DNA of 64,000 nucleotides from Polytrichum commune (taxonomy: Eukaryota; Streptophyta; Polytrichopsida; Polytrichales; Polytrichaceae). The stretch is from NCBI GenBank assembly GCA_950295325.1, contig OX485808.1, positions 2,360,501 to 2,424,500 on the forward strand. Direction: 5' to 3'. Positions 24,364-37,180 of the stretch are shown here, one piece after another. The translations under genes were made by a program, and so were the position numbers. The notes beneath the pieces were generated by a model. That model was not told the DNA's origin. It worked only from the letters and a program-made list of their open reading frames with translations, and searched no databases. Each line of letters begins with the position of its first letter. Positions within the stretch are counted from its first letter, which is position 1.

Positions 24364-27300
24364 TCAACTACTACCAGTTTCCCATATTCTCGTCAACTTG
24401 TAAATCTGCACAAATCAGTCACCAAGTGAGTATCTACTACCAGTAGAGGACTCTCTATTCTGAAAATGAATAATTATTTATCCTCATATCATGCCACGAG
24501 TCAGTACATTGGATGAGACCCTTGAATCCTAAGTGTGAACTGCATTCCAGCACTATTAAAGATGCAATAGAGCACCCTCTGTGATATTTCTGAGAAGTGG
24601 GTGGTACAATACATATCAATTGAAGTTTGCTCAAATGATTGATATACCAATTTAACCCTGAAAAGACCAAGGGGCTCAGTATAAGACCTCCATACACACT
24701 TTCTACAAGCCTCCCAAAGTAGTACATCAAGGAGAAAATAAAAACTTACATGTGTTATTTAGGATCAAAATACTAAGTATGTATATGCATCGAAGGGCAC
24801 TCAAGCTATGTCTTTAAACCCAGATCTTCAATAACATTTAAGGTATTCAACTGATTTGAAAAGGCCACTTGAAGAATGAGGTAAATTTTAGATAGGGTCA
24901 CTTCTAATACAAATAGCTTAAAATGGAAATATGTGCTTAAAACATGACTAACCTGTGCACTAAGCTGTGGCAGGGTTAATGCTACTGTATGTGGAAGTTG
25001 ATCACACCTGCACACAACAACCAACAAGTGGTCAATTACCTTCAAAACCTCCAGAACTCCTAGTTTTCTTTGCGGATGCGAATGTGATGTTTATGGACTT
25101 TTGCAAGTTCAAAATCACTGCTAAACTTTTTGCAAGTTAAGAAGTGCAGACCAAATCATTTAGCAACTCTACAACAAAATGTTCTTGCAGAGGTCGTGTT
25201 TTGTTGTAGAGTTGCTGAATGATTTGGTCGTCTCATGCTGACACTTTGAAGACATGAGTGTTATCTGTAAAGTCTCCAGGTCAAACTCCGTTTTTGTTGT
25301 AGAGTTGCAAAAGTTCTTGTTTTACTTGCAAAAATATATCTGGTGAGGTTAGTAAAGTAGATCTGGATATCCAACTGAAATGTAACTCAGCAAACCATCA
25401 TGCATGGGAACTCAAGTATTACACAAAATGAACTCACGGTCTCATAGAGGTTTTCAGCAGATTCTCATCGTCTCGTAGTTGACTTTGGCCACCAAAGTTG
25501 GATTGATCAGAGTTCAATATAACCTGCACCATCCAACCCCAAAATTTGTTGTCAGGTTTCAATTTGATATCTCCAGGACAGCAATCCTGATTGCCACATA
25601 CTCGATTTACCCTCATAATGCATTACCGACACGGATATTGAAAATGCTACATAGGTTTCTGCATTCATCTTTTGTGTACATGACAGCACTCAATCTGTGT
25701 TCTCACCTTCTAAAAAGCGTCTCATGCTGTAACTTTCAAGACATGAGAGTTATCTGTAAAGTCTCCAGGTCAAACTCCGGGTGAGTTGGCTAAAAAGGTG
25801 AGGGGAGATCTTGTGCTTAAAGTCACCAAAGTTCTATTAAGACTTAAATTAACAAGCTAAACAAGTGGGGCCGGGCTTGAAAACATGCTCGCTTGTCATA
25901 CTAGGATACAGGGGCCAAGCTACCCTTGAATATGCCAAGCCAAGATTTAGGATGATGAGTCCCATGGGTCAAAACTTATTTTAAATCTTAAAGTTTTCTC
26001 AAATTATTTTGGATTGAATGAAGAGGTCCAGAAGTTTCAACCAACTTTCACAATCAGGCTCCAACACAAGTCCTCTGTAGCAAAGTCCTTCAAAGAAGCT
26101 ACAAACTTCTAATTATGAATGTTACCTTGTATTCACCCGCTTGTTGAACACCCACTTTGTACATCTCATAGGTGTCAGTGACGTGGAAATTGAATGCAAA
26201 CAAAAGAAGCCCTCTTGTGTACACTATAACCTGCACCAACCGTCCAGTGTATATCAATATACTACAAGAAGATGTGGAAATAAGTTTGTGTGCATCATGG
26301 AACAGTGGTAATGTATAATAATAAGGTCAATGGTCTCGACTAGTGTTGGTCTGGTATCCTTTTTTCATCAAATACTATTCAGATATCTATGACGAGGATT
26401 TCTCATTTTTTTTTAACCAGTAGGGTATGGGTATTGGACGATAGTTTCATTTTTTATTCCATTTTAGATTTATATACCATGCAAGAACTTCCATACCTAG
26501 GAAAAAGTGTCCTAGTATCAATATGGTTTAGAATGATATTGATCCAAACACTAACTTGGGTACACAAAGATTCACTTACCTTGACATACCCACCAAATAT
26601 CAATATTTGACTGGTATTACGATTTTGACACCCACAGGTAGGTCTTTGGTACCATTATTGATGTTGGTTATTGATATCCACACATTCACCTATATACCAA
26701 ACCAACTGGTCTTGACATGGACCTTGAAATGTACTATAGACTAAACACATGTAGCTGCTCAATGTCAGCATGGAGAAGTAACCCTTAAAGGACCAAGGGG
26801 CCCAATTACAACCTATGTACACAATTTCTACAAGCCTCACCAAGTCTTCAAATCATTATAGTTATATTTATGGGTTTGACGCTTTACTTAGTACATTATA
26901 TTATGTTGAGAAAATGAAAATATACTCATATGCAAGATTGGCGATGAAAATACTAAGCATGCATTCGCATCTAATGGCACCCATATTGTGTATTAAGAAC
27001 CCAAATCCTCAAATAACATTAACGTATTCAACCGATTTGAAGGGTACACTTGGTGAATGAGTTAATTTTAGATAGGGTCACTATTGAAGCGATTAGCTAA
27101 GAATGGAACTTTGAGGCTCAACTACACGTTTCTGTGCATGCAGCTTCTTGGACACTTGGGGGTTAAGAACTAAGAACATAAAAAAATTCAGACAACACAT
27201 ACCTTTGTTGTGTCATTCACATGACACATTCTTGGGGGCCCTTGACTGAGTATACCTTCTGCCTCTTCCACCTCCATAAGAGCCTAGTCAGAAAGGAAAC

Positions 27301-30300
27301 CCTCAGACCCATCAAACTTTGATCTGTTTATCATTACCTTAGATTGCTTTAAAAAGTGTCAAACTGGAACAACTACAAACATCTACATATTTTACACTGA
27401 AATTGACCATGTACTGATGGTAAAATATACAACCAAGATGCTGCCATGCAAAAGTGGCTGTCAAAACGATTGTGGCACCAAATTATGTAACTTAGTTAAA
27501 GTTATTCAAATGGTGCTTGGATATTCAATCAATTTGTAAGCTATATATCTGATTTAGTGTGGCACTGGAATAAATGTGCCAAGACTTTATTGTGGGCCAC
27601 ATCAACTATCAAGTTTTTTTAAAAATGATGTGTTGACTTCTTACAAATTATTAAAGACTCTAGTCTAAATAGTGCCACCTACCATATTGTCCATGCCACT
27701 TGTCATAATTTCGTCTCCCACATTAATCTACATTCATAGTAAAATCATGTGGTCCATGATAATAAACATTAGTGAGAAAGGTAATACTCCCAAAATGATG
27801 TGGTTCACGAAAATTATTCTAATGTTTGTTGTCATGGATCGATGATGAATAGTGTGGCCCACACTGAATCAGATATATAGTGTACTGACTGATTACCAAG
27901 TTGTTAATTTTACAGAGTGTTACTGGTGTTAAATTGGTCGACGTTCCTTGAAATTGTACTAAATTGTGAAGTGATTATTGAGTTCTCAAAAGCAAAACTA
28001 TTTACTTGATCAAAAGCCGCAAGTTGTGAATGAGGTCCTTTATCTTGCAGAAGGTCCCACAATCGGGTGGCGTGGCTGAATGAGAAATTGTTAGCAGACC
28101 TTGGGAACTCCACCCACTGCCATGTCAGCAAAACCAGCAGGTTGAAGCGTCTTAATTCCTGAACTCACATCAACTGTTGTTGCAAAACATCTGTTCTGAA
28201 AAAACTTCAGAAGTAAAGCAAGAAAACTATAATCTGAATCAGCACACCTTTGGATGTCCAAACTCATTGCCCATAAAATTCAAGTAGGCGCTCCCTGATA
28301 GACTAAGAGTAATTAATCGTATCATCTGCACAACAACTTGCACTATCAATACTGAACAAGTAGCAAAATAATAGATGGCATCATTGTCATCAAAAGAAAA
28401 CATGGGAAAGCATGTGTGGCATTTTGGTGGTGCTTTGACAGTCGCTAAGCATTTCATGGATAAATGAGGATTGCCTGATCTCAACCATTTTTTTAATCAA
28501 GCTATGTTTATTTGTATGAACTAAGATATATCAAGGTACAGAAGCTCTACCTTGTGTAGAGCGATGCCTTCTAACTTTGAAATTTTTCTTTTGTTTCCGC
28601 CCTTGGGGGCACCCAAAAGAGCCTCAGCAAGTGATTGTCTTCCAACAATAGACTGCACAGCCACAAGCAAATGTCTCACTTTGACAAACACAAAACTAAG
28701 ATCCCTCCCTGTCTTTATATGATGCTAAAGATTTAAGTGAAAGCACTTGCACAAACCATAGTTCAAGGTAGATGGGTCTTAAATGGGTCACTTTTTCCAA
28801 CTAAGCCACTTCTCCTAGGATATAAAACACGCGATTAGTATAAGATGGTTAGCAAATCCAAATGAAGGCTATAGTCACTTTCCTCATGTTTTTTGGAGCT
28901 CATATCTTATTCATCATTAAAAGTGAAGATTTACATCCTTCATTGATTGGTCATATAGGCCCCCCTTGACTATTGAGCCTAGAATGGTTATCGTATTTTG
29001 AGCACACGATCCAATCTCTTTTAGACACTTGTCTATTGGCATCTGTCCTTGGAGCCACACCAAACCACATACCACTCAAATATAGGTGTCCTAATAAGAA
29101 AAGTAACTGATTAATTCATGTCTACCTTATGGGAGTGAGGGTCAAGAGAGATTTTTGAAGTAAAGTGAATGAAGACAACAAACTATTTGAGTAGGTCTCA
29201 TAGATCTCACACTGACAGGTCTCGTACCTGGTTGTGATTTTCTGCATATGCCAATGCTTTTCTTGTGTTTGGAGTATTTGTCAAAGTCTCTGTCATCTGA
29301 ACCACTAAAAACAGTTTGTGTGAGAAAAATTTACAGTGACTTTGAAACATTAGCTCACAAAAGTTAACATAAAAAGTTGAGTTCCTGGAACATTGTAACA
29401 GCCAGGGATTGAAATTCTTTTATAATTAAAAACTGTGAATTCCAACGGTGCAATGAGCTCAAGCTGTTTTGCCAGATGTAAGGGGTATCAAATATGGAAT
29501 CGAGGAACTTGCCTCAGCTACGCTCCAATCCTGAAGTGGGACATTTTCGATGAGAAACGGCCACATTTCAGTGGGTGATACATTCACGTAGTAGTCAAAT
29601 CCTAGTCCTCCTTGATTGATGGGGTCAACAAGCCCGGGGTAGAAAGTGGTCTTTGCATACCAATTTAACCACACCATGTAACATCAATAACCATGACAAG
29701 ACCCCCTTTGTGCATATGAAAGAAACAAGTTAGAAAGAAAATAATCCATGTGCCAACTGGTAGAGAATGACTAGCCATTTCTCCTCAATAGAACAATAGA
29801 GCACTGACTACATGGATGCTCACAAGATACATAAGGTAGACATGCCTAATTTGGATACTTTTTCTCTGCGCCCACTTCTAGTAACATATGAAACACGCAA
29901 TTAGTGTGAGATGATTAGTAATCCAAATCATGCCTGTAGCCTTTTGCCTCATGATTTTTGGAGCTCATATAAATATCTTATTCATTATCAAAGTGAAGTT
30001 TCTTGTGCTTATTAAGTGGTCATATAGGTCCACCCAATAATATTGCTATTGAACCTAAGATAGTTATCATATTCTGAGCATGTAGTCCAATCTCTTTTCA
30101 ACACATGATGCCTTTTTGATATCCGTACATCCACACCTAACCACATACCACTCAAATATAGGTGTCCAGATTATTGTTGTGTTGGAATCAGGGATGTCTA
30201 CCTTACTAAGCATAACATGCCTGTGATTATGTTGATGACTTTATAGTTGATGTTTTAGGGTAAGAACAGAGCTTACATCCTCAGCAATAGTTATCATGTT

Positions 30301-33300
30301 TGGTGAAAGCTCGTGCAGCATCTCATTTGCAAGACATAGGTAGATGAGAGCATCTTTGTCCACATATTGGTTGCAGTAACTGCAGGAAAGAGGTCATTGA
30401 AATGAAGTGTATATAGTGAAGAATATGCAACATTGACTAGGTATGAAGTGACATTTAAAAACCACAAGATTGCTTTTGTGAACTTTGGCACACATGAAAC
30501 ATTGCTATGTTACTAGGGATGTATAATATTATACTTAACATTGACATCAACTCATACTTGGCCTTCAGAACTTAGTCTTCATCTCTAGTTCAAGTATTAT
30601 AGATTCCTATGACCTCACATAAGATTTAAAAAACATTTCACTTACTCATCAAGACCATTAGTGAATGGTGTAAATCCATTGTGGGTGTACAGCATTGAGG
30701 TGACGGAATGGAAGTGGAATCCATCAATGCGATACTCCTCTGCCCACCTGCAAAATGATTTGACAAGTAATACAAAAACCCATGAGGACCACATCAAAGA
30801 GTGTAACAATCTTAAGCTCACAAACTTTTACTAGTAATTGAAACAAAAGATAGATTTCAAGTATTGACAAATGGCACACCATTTTAAGTTGGAAAGCAGA
30901 AACCGGAGCACTTCATATTCGCCATACTTGAACATTCGAGTACCCCATCTTTTGTGATGGCCTCTCTTCCCTGATAAGAGAAGTTAGACAAAAATTAGTC
31001 ATACTTGTTTTTTCCACCTTCCACAAGATGTACTACCTGCTAAAGAGATGGAAAATTCTAGATTTTTTTTTTCAATTAGTGGCTGGGCAACAAAAAATGA
31101 AGAGAATCAATCTAGCCACCCCTGTTACAAGTATCAAAATCCGTGACGTATGATTTGCTTTGATAAATATGGGGTGGAGGATTGAATATATAGGACTCTG
31201 CTCCCTGGTTACTGAAGCTATTTGATAGTTCTACCCCAAACTACTGTAAGCAAACTTACACATCAACTTAAGTGAGGGTTACGTCCATAACCTATAAAGC
31301 ATGAATATGAGAAAAGGGTACTTTTTTTTTTTAACCTGGATAGAAGTAACAGTCATTGGCACCATCAAATGAAGCCAATCCGTTGCCTTCATCTGGAGCA
31401 GCATGGGAGTGAACAATGTCCATCATCACCATCAAACCCATTCCTGCAAAAGTTGCAAGGCTGTCACCAATGCTGGTCTGGTATATAGGTGAATGCATGG
31501 TATCAATAATCAACATCAATGAAGGTATGAAAGAACCTATCCATGGGTATCAAAATTGTAATACCAGTCAAGAATTGATATTTGATAGGTAAGTTGAGGT
31601 GAGAATCTTTGTGGACCCAAGTTATTATTTGGTACTGGGTCAGTACCATTAAACCACATTGATACTAGGACAATTTACCTAGGTATGAAGGTTCTTGCAT
31701 GGTATATAAACCCAAATGGTATTGAAAACAAAAACACCATCAAAGATCCATACCCTACTGGTATCAAAAAATGTGAAATCCTCATTATAGATACCTGAAT
31801 GGTATAAAAAAAAAGGACGATAGCAGTCCAGCAATGGTTGAAACATCTCATATCATTAAAGAGAAAATTTGACAAAATTGGCTACTCATCAAATAGATGC
31901 ATGAGCAGAACTATATAAGAAAGTATAGTAAAAGTCCAGACATCTCATCGAATATCTCATCACTATTTGCAAATCTAGAACTTCACAGCTGATTGTAGGA
32001 AAGTAAGAAACATCCATTTCCTACAAACGTAAGGTCTACATAACTTTGGGTTGTCAACCAGGAAACTATACTCTTATAACACGATGGCAAACTGATTGTT
32101 TATATCACAATCAAAGTACTTCCCATGTCAATATCAAACATGAAGTTCAACTCATGACAGCTTTCCAATGACATTAAACACCCCATAGTGGACACATCTA
32201 TGTAATGAATACGCACCCCAAACTATGAAACATTCTTTGAGTCAAACCTTAGATATGCAAAAGAATTAGGTTCTCTAGCAAGCCCTACCAAAAATATAGT
32301 GGTAAACTTCTCTCACACTACGCAAATGAGATCTACAGATGGACCTTAGGAGAATGCCTGGTTTTTCAAGCAAAGACACCAAGGGTGTAAGTTAATGAAT
32401 GTGACACACTAACCATGAGCAGTGTCAACAAGTCTTTTGAAATCTTCAGGAGTTCCAAATCGGCTGCTGATAGCAAAAAAGTTTGTAACCTATACACAAA
32501 CACAAAGTATGAATAGGTACAACATCTATCTGAACCATACTCTTAGGGGTGTGACAAAAAGTCAAGGTTGTTTGCAACTTTTTTTTGTAAAATCAGAGAG
32601 TTACATGTCTAGCAATTTTGTTCCATGAAACAAGACACATGTCCTTAGGGGGTCACCTTATAGCCAACACTTGAATAGTCAGCATGCTCTTGTATGCCCA
32701 TAAGCTGGACAATGTTGTATCCTGCTTTTTTCACATGAGGAAGAACCTTCAAAATACACATACCAGGTGGTGAGTTAAAAATTCATGAGGCACATTCAGA
32801 ACATGTCAAGATCATGGAAGCCAAATTCTTTTGAATTGTAGGAATAATTGGCCAAAATGAGACTTTGTATCATTGGTATTTTAGTGAGGAATACTTGGAA
32901 TAATAATACCTACTTTTTTAGAGATGGCTAAAAGTTTCAACAAACAGGGTTTGACTGAACGAGAAACTACATATAAGAGGCAACTGGCTTTTGCAGATAA
33001 AACTTACAGATAGTGGTAACCAGTAAACAATAGAATAAAAATTAAGAGAGAGAAGTCTCCAGACATCTTAGAAGTTACAAACTCAATTAGAGGAAAATAT
33101 TAAAAAACTACCAAGGACATTGATGAATTCAAAAAAAAAAAAAATCATGCAGTGATAGTCAAATGGTGGCAAGACACTTGACCATTTGACTCACCTGGTC
33201 AGTGAACTCATTGAAGGATGAAATGTTGGGGGTTTGACTGCTGATGCCTATATGGCATTCATATATTCGTAAAGTCCTAGGTTTACTAGGTTTCTCAAAT

Positions 33301-36300
33301 TTCCAAACATATTGCTCCTCCACGGGGAGGTCCCAAAATATTGCACTAACTTGATTAGTAACTGGATCTGTAACAAAAAACCAAAAATACACCAACTTCC
33401 TTTCATGAGGAAACACCACATTTGTAGATCATAATCAAATTCCTACATTAGCCGGTTAGCTTGTGTGGGTTATTCAACTCATTTATTCACATCATTCATC
33501 CCAAAATTCTTATGGATGTTGGTGAAGACCACACAACAAGAAAATGTACCATACTCCAACTTGGCATTCATCACAAACTTCCAAGTGTGAAACTATCATG
33601 AAAATATATATGAAAATTACACCTACGGATGCAGAATGTGACTATATTACATATATTTTATATTATTACATAATAATTGCAGATAGTAGTATAATGTGAA
33701 ACATGATTGATGAAGATCAAATAACTATACAATTGCTACAAGATTAAATGACAGTAGATATACAATGTAATCAACACTTGATTGTTTGAACAAGGTAAAG
33801 TTGCCTCCGAATTTGTGATGTACATACATGGACTAGGAGAAAAAGTACTGCACTACAGCCTCTGAATAGTCCATGGAGGCTGAGACCTTTTCAGAGGGTT
33901 TATAAGCTCAAAATATGATAGTATAGGGACTCAAAGAACATTGCCTACAATCCCTTTGTTGAGAAAATTGGCCACTTGCCATTTGAGTTTCGCACACAAA
34001 CTTGCCCAAGATTACATCCTACAGTAACACATGTGTTTGTGATATGGTTGAGATGCTCTGGACAATATTGATATCACAAAGATTTTGTCACATCACAATG
34101 TTCAGAGCACCACAATCTCAATTGTCCAGAGCATCTCAATCACAATGTGAGATGGCATTGGTGAGAAACATTTAATGTCTAAAAACAATAAACACCAACA
34201 CAAATTCCTGGACGCAAAATTTTAATGTACAAAAAATGAGATGTTGAAATAACATATATCTTTCCATTTAATTTGTGATAGTTGCATTATTTTCATGTTG
34301 TCTTCTACTATGCATCCTACTGAACTACTATCAAGCAGATTGTTACATAAGATTAATACATGTTGTATTAAATATTTACTTTATACACCACTAAGTATAA
34401 TTTTACCATCATAATTAAATTATACACCAACCCTTTGGGGAATTGTGATGAATGAACAATAGAGCTGGCTACCAAAATGTCAGCCTAATTGACGTGCAAA
34501 CAAGTAAAAATCCACATATTCCAAACTTATTCAAAAATTTCATGCTTACCAGGAAGCACATAGGGAGCCCATGCCGGAACTCGCTCCAAGGGACCCTCAG
34601 GGGTGTGGAAATAAACCCGATACCGACCGCCATGAGGTACACCAGGGGTGTATTTTTTTTGCCACGCGTTTCGACCCTTGACAAAAAACTCCCAATATGG
34701 AATGGGTAGCTTTTTTCCATCAAACCTTTTCTCCCAAACAGGATCCTCAACAATTTGCAAGTCAGTGGGGTTGCTACCATCATCTTCAACTGTTATTGGA
34801 GGTAATTTCTCCGCCTCCGGACTCTTTTTACTATCTAACCAATCCTCCATGTGCCTATCCACATATTCCATAAATTCATCCATGTTTTGACCCGGCCGAG
34901 CCTCTCGACCCTCATCATCATCATCGTCGTCGTCGTCATCGCCACCCGAATACTTTCTATTAGTCTTCTTATATGTACCTGTATGATCTTTCCTCATTTC
35001 CATAGGATCAAAATCACTGCCAAAAATGGTATTGAACAACTCCTTTGCTAAATCATCCTTATGTCCATTCATAAACTCATCCTCTCCAGGATCCCAATAT
35101 TCCTTATCAATTCTATCAAATAGTGCATCCTCATCAATGTCTTCATCACCCTTATCATAGTCGACCGCATAGTTGTATTCCTGATGCCAGTTTTGATAAT
35201 GTCAGTGCTCAAAGTTCAAGACCAAAAACTGACCAAAATATTGTCTCCACATAGCAATACTTTAACCATGAGAAAGATTCTCATTACTTCCAAAATACCT
35301 TGCATTGACCACAGTTTCAATCCATCAAGTAAGCTTCAGTTCAAATCAAGTTTCGAGTTATTATGAAGGAAGTTGTACAATCAACAAATACATCAAACAC
35401 ATTGGAAGAAATGAATATAAGCAAGAAACTGATCTTCTAGCCTCTCCAACTATGGGGATGAATTTGAACCATAAATTAATGAAGATATGAGTCCATAAGT
35501 CATACTTGACCCAGAAGATCTTCCTCTTCTCCCTCCCGTAGTTTGTCTTCTATAACAACCCGCCAGTATCCATTGTCATCTTTGCCCATATAACCCTCAC
35601 CAGCACAATCTTTTCTATGTTCCCAGTTGTTGAAATCACCTACCACAGAGCAAAAGCGTGCCTCTGTAGGAGAATCAAAAGGAAAACAAAAACTGGTCAA
35701 AATTGTAAGGTAATAAAGTTATCCTTTAACTCAACATGACTTTTGGACGAGAGTTGGTTGTTTTCCATGTTTGGTAAGTTTTTGGTGCAGGCTTGGAGGT
35801 AGTGTGGAGGGTTGAGCAAAGAATATTTGTATGTCGGTTCATCGAGGGTCAAACCAAGTGCGGCATGCCAAGAGGTGCTAAATAAGTTTGGCCCTCACTG
35901 GACCAAAATAGGTTGCTCTTCATTCAAATTCAAAAACTAACCCCGAGGATGCACCACATTGGAAAAAAATTATCAATACTGTATGCAAGAGAACAATATG
36001 GAAAATCACAGGGGACCCACTCCCAGCGAGAAAGTCTCATTGAATTAAAGGATAACTGAAATGTACTCACATCGACTAGATAGGTCCGCCTGGACAAAGT
36101 TGACGTAGTTTCATATTCAGGTCCACACCATTACAAAAAAAAACTTCATAATCCACCAAAATATCACTCTGGAAGCAACAGAATCACATTACATTGATAA
36201 CCACAATATATCAAAGTGTACCTGGTGCCCACTCGTAAAATTCACACATGTGTTCAGGATGTCTTTGAAGTGCCATGTTGCGATACCTACACAATTCGAG

Positions 36301-37180
36301 CCACTCAAATAAGACCTGCATCAAGACAGACTCCATAGTTTCTTTGTTTTTAGTGCTTCACATGGTTATGCAAAAAAGGACAATTCTTTTGTCATGAGTT
36401 TACTTTACATCCAAATCCAAATCCAATCCACCGATCATGGCAAGTGGTATGTCAAGTATTGATTACAAATCCTGTTACATTTTTTGTTGCGTAACAACAC
36501 TTGTTTATCGTCAAAATTGGACTGCGGGTGTCTTACGCATTTGCAAATTCAATCAAGTTTTCATCACGGTCTGCAATCTGCTGCCTCATGTCCTTCAGCG
36601 CTTTGTATCTGTTTCTCCAAGATATGAAACATAGAAATGTAAGAATTTCCAAATGCACGAGAGAGTCCCCCCTTCCAAAAGCCCACTTCTCGGCCTCAAA
36701 CCACAGCCACCTTTTTTTCTTCTTTCTTCTTCTTCTTCTTTTCCTTTCTTTTGCATATGATTGAATTAGTGTAGAAAAAAATAAAAACAAATTGACTCAG
36801 ACTAACCTGTCCCTCGAAAACTGAGCAAATGCTTTCGTTTTAAGGGTCTTGTCTTTCAGAAAACCCACAGGATCTACACCCTTTTCAGTCGTTGCTTGTT
36901 GACTAGATGATGATGTCTTCTTGTCACTTGTCTCCTTCTCTCCAGCACTCACACACCTGCAAACATCAAATCTCTCCCTCTTTCTCCACCTCACACCTGA
37001 AGAAACAAATTGGGAGCCCCTTTTCAAGTGGACTACATTCCCCATTTCAAGCCTTCCCAATGCGGCCATTTGGCCATAAGTGCTCAAATCCCATTTCGAC
37101 ATCCATTTTTTTCCTCTACCATCTGGGTTTAAGGTGCGAGGATGAGTCCACCGCATTCCCATTGCAGATGCAGACATCAT
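24364..37180 (-). CDS. Plastid branching-enzyme-like GH13 protein (BE1/EMB2729 type), 969 aa, 22 exons
   Basis: Exons (minus): 37180-36807, 36608-36537, 36286-36222, 35663-35506, 35180-34550, 33367-33195, 32746-32657, 32489-32414, 31443-31336, 30970-30880, 30747-30646, 30379-30277, 29650-29513, 29296-29228, 28652-28551, 28325-28248, 28116-28006, 27283-27203, 26230-26126, 25523-25438, 25007-24953 and 24405-24364. The total is 2910 nt, all phases consistent. Order: transit peptide (1 to about 70), CBM48-like region ([13 protein letters not shown], about 171), an acidic insert with an Asp run near 304, then a GH13 barrel. It matches Arabidopsis At3g20440 rather than classical starch branching enzymes. 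Seen residues: DIVHSH (555-560) and AED (679-681) are kept. The nucleophile Asp is His626 ([10 protein letters not shown]) and the second Asp is Asn749 (YAENHNQ). Normal branching chemistry is therefore unlikely. Intron 13 appears to start with GC, not GT. The Arabidopsis relative is needed for embryo and plastid development. Confidence 0.93.
24455..24910. repeat. Dispersed repeat copy 1 in the last intron of the BE1-type gene
   Basis: Words such as AAAAGACCAAGGGGCTCA, TTTCTACAAGCCTC, AAGGTATTCAACTGATTTGA and TTTTAGATAGGGTCACT occur here in the same order as at 26760-27130 (another intron of the same gene), and partly at 49060-49330 outside it. The common length is about 400 bp. No terminal repeats were identified, so the type is unknown. 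Confidence 0.55.
26343..26712. mobile_element. MITE-like element, ends TTGGTCTGGTAT, in an intron of the BE1-type gene
   Basis: The left end TTGGTCTGGTATCC matches the inverted right end TTGGTTTGGTATATAGG. A second copy of about 350 bp lies inverted at 31476-31830, in the intron between exons 8 and 9. Shared words include TACCATGCAAGAAC, CTAGTATCAAT and ATACCCA. Both are non-coding. Confidence 0.55.
26740..27130. repeat. Dispersed repeat copy 2 in an intron of the BE1-type gene
   Basis: Same order of words as the copy at 24455-24910 (GGACCAAGGGGCCC, TTTCTACAAGCCTC, ACGTATTCAACCGATTTGA, TTTTAGATAGGGTCACT). It directly follows the TTGGTCTGGTAT element, so the two may be nested. Confidence 0.5.
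28765..29128. mobile_element. AAGGTAGA-family MITE, 364 bp, in an intron of the BE1-type gene
   Basis: The left end is AAGGTAGATGGGTCTTAAAT and the inverted right end AAGGTAGACATGAATTAATC. The body shares CTTCTCCTAGGATATAAAAC, GGTCATATAGGCCCCCCTTG and CCAATCTCTTTTAGACAC with the 29833-30204 copy. It lies between exons 14 and 15. Confidence 0.65.
29833..30204. mobile_element. AAGGTAGA-family MITE, 372 bp, in an intron of the BE1-type gene
   Basis: The left end AAGGTAGACATGCCTAATTT and the inverted right end AAGGTAGACATCCCTGATTC are both kept. It is the clearest copy of the family and lies between exons 12 and 13, about 700 bp from its sister at 28765-29128, in the same orientation. No target duplication longer than one or two bases is visible. 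Confidence 0.65.
31476..31830. mobile_element. Inverted copy of the TTGGTCTGGTAT element
   Basis: Reads as the reverse complement of the 26343-26712 element with moderate divergence (CTGGTCTGGTATATAGGTGA at its start here). It directly abuts exon 9 (31336-31443) and must be spliced out. Confidence 0.5.
34916..34940 (-). repeat. Coding (GAY)n microsatellite, poly-Asp run
   Basis: The plus strand repeats ATC/GTC triplets; on the coding minus strand this gives about nine consecutive Asp codons near residue 304 of the BE1-type protein, inside its acidic insert. Such runs vary in length between individuals. Confidence 0.7.
35718..36056. mobile_element. Foldback/MITE element, 339 bp, in intron 3 of the BE1-type gene
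   Basis: Ends GTTATCCTTTAACTCAA and, inverted, GTTATCCTTTAATTCAA. The centre shares GGCATGCCAAGAGGTGCTAA with the long hairpin at 57541-57872, and the left arm shares CTCAACATGACTTTTGG. Both copies sit inside introns of host genes. The inverted arms extend inward, so transcripts could fold. Confidence 0.6.

Noticed and set aside
34648-34890. Plus-strand open frame over the BE1 exon 5
   Set aside because: Shadow of the real minus-strand exon, which has clear homology and consistent phases.
36222-36537. Earlier acceptor for BE1 exon 3 (after GATGCAG) with a GC donor at exon 2
   Set aside because: It gives a plausible peptide but breaks phase with the canonical GTAAGA donor. The acceptor TTGTGTAG at 36287 joins in phase and yields the expected FANAYRNMALQ, so a normal GT-AG intron explains it.
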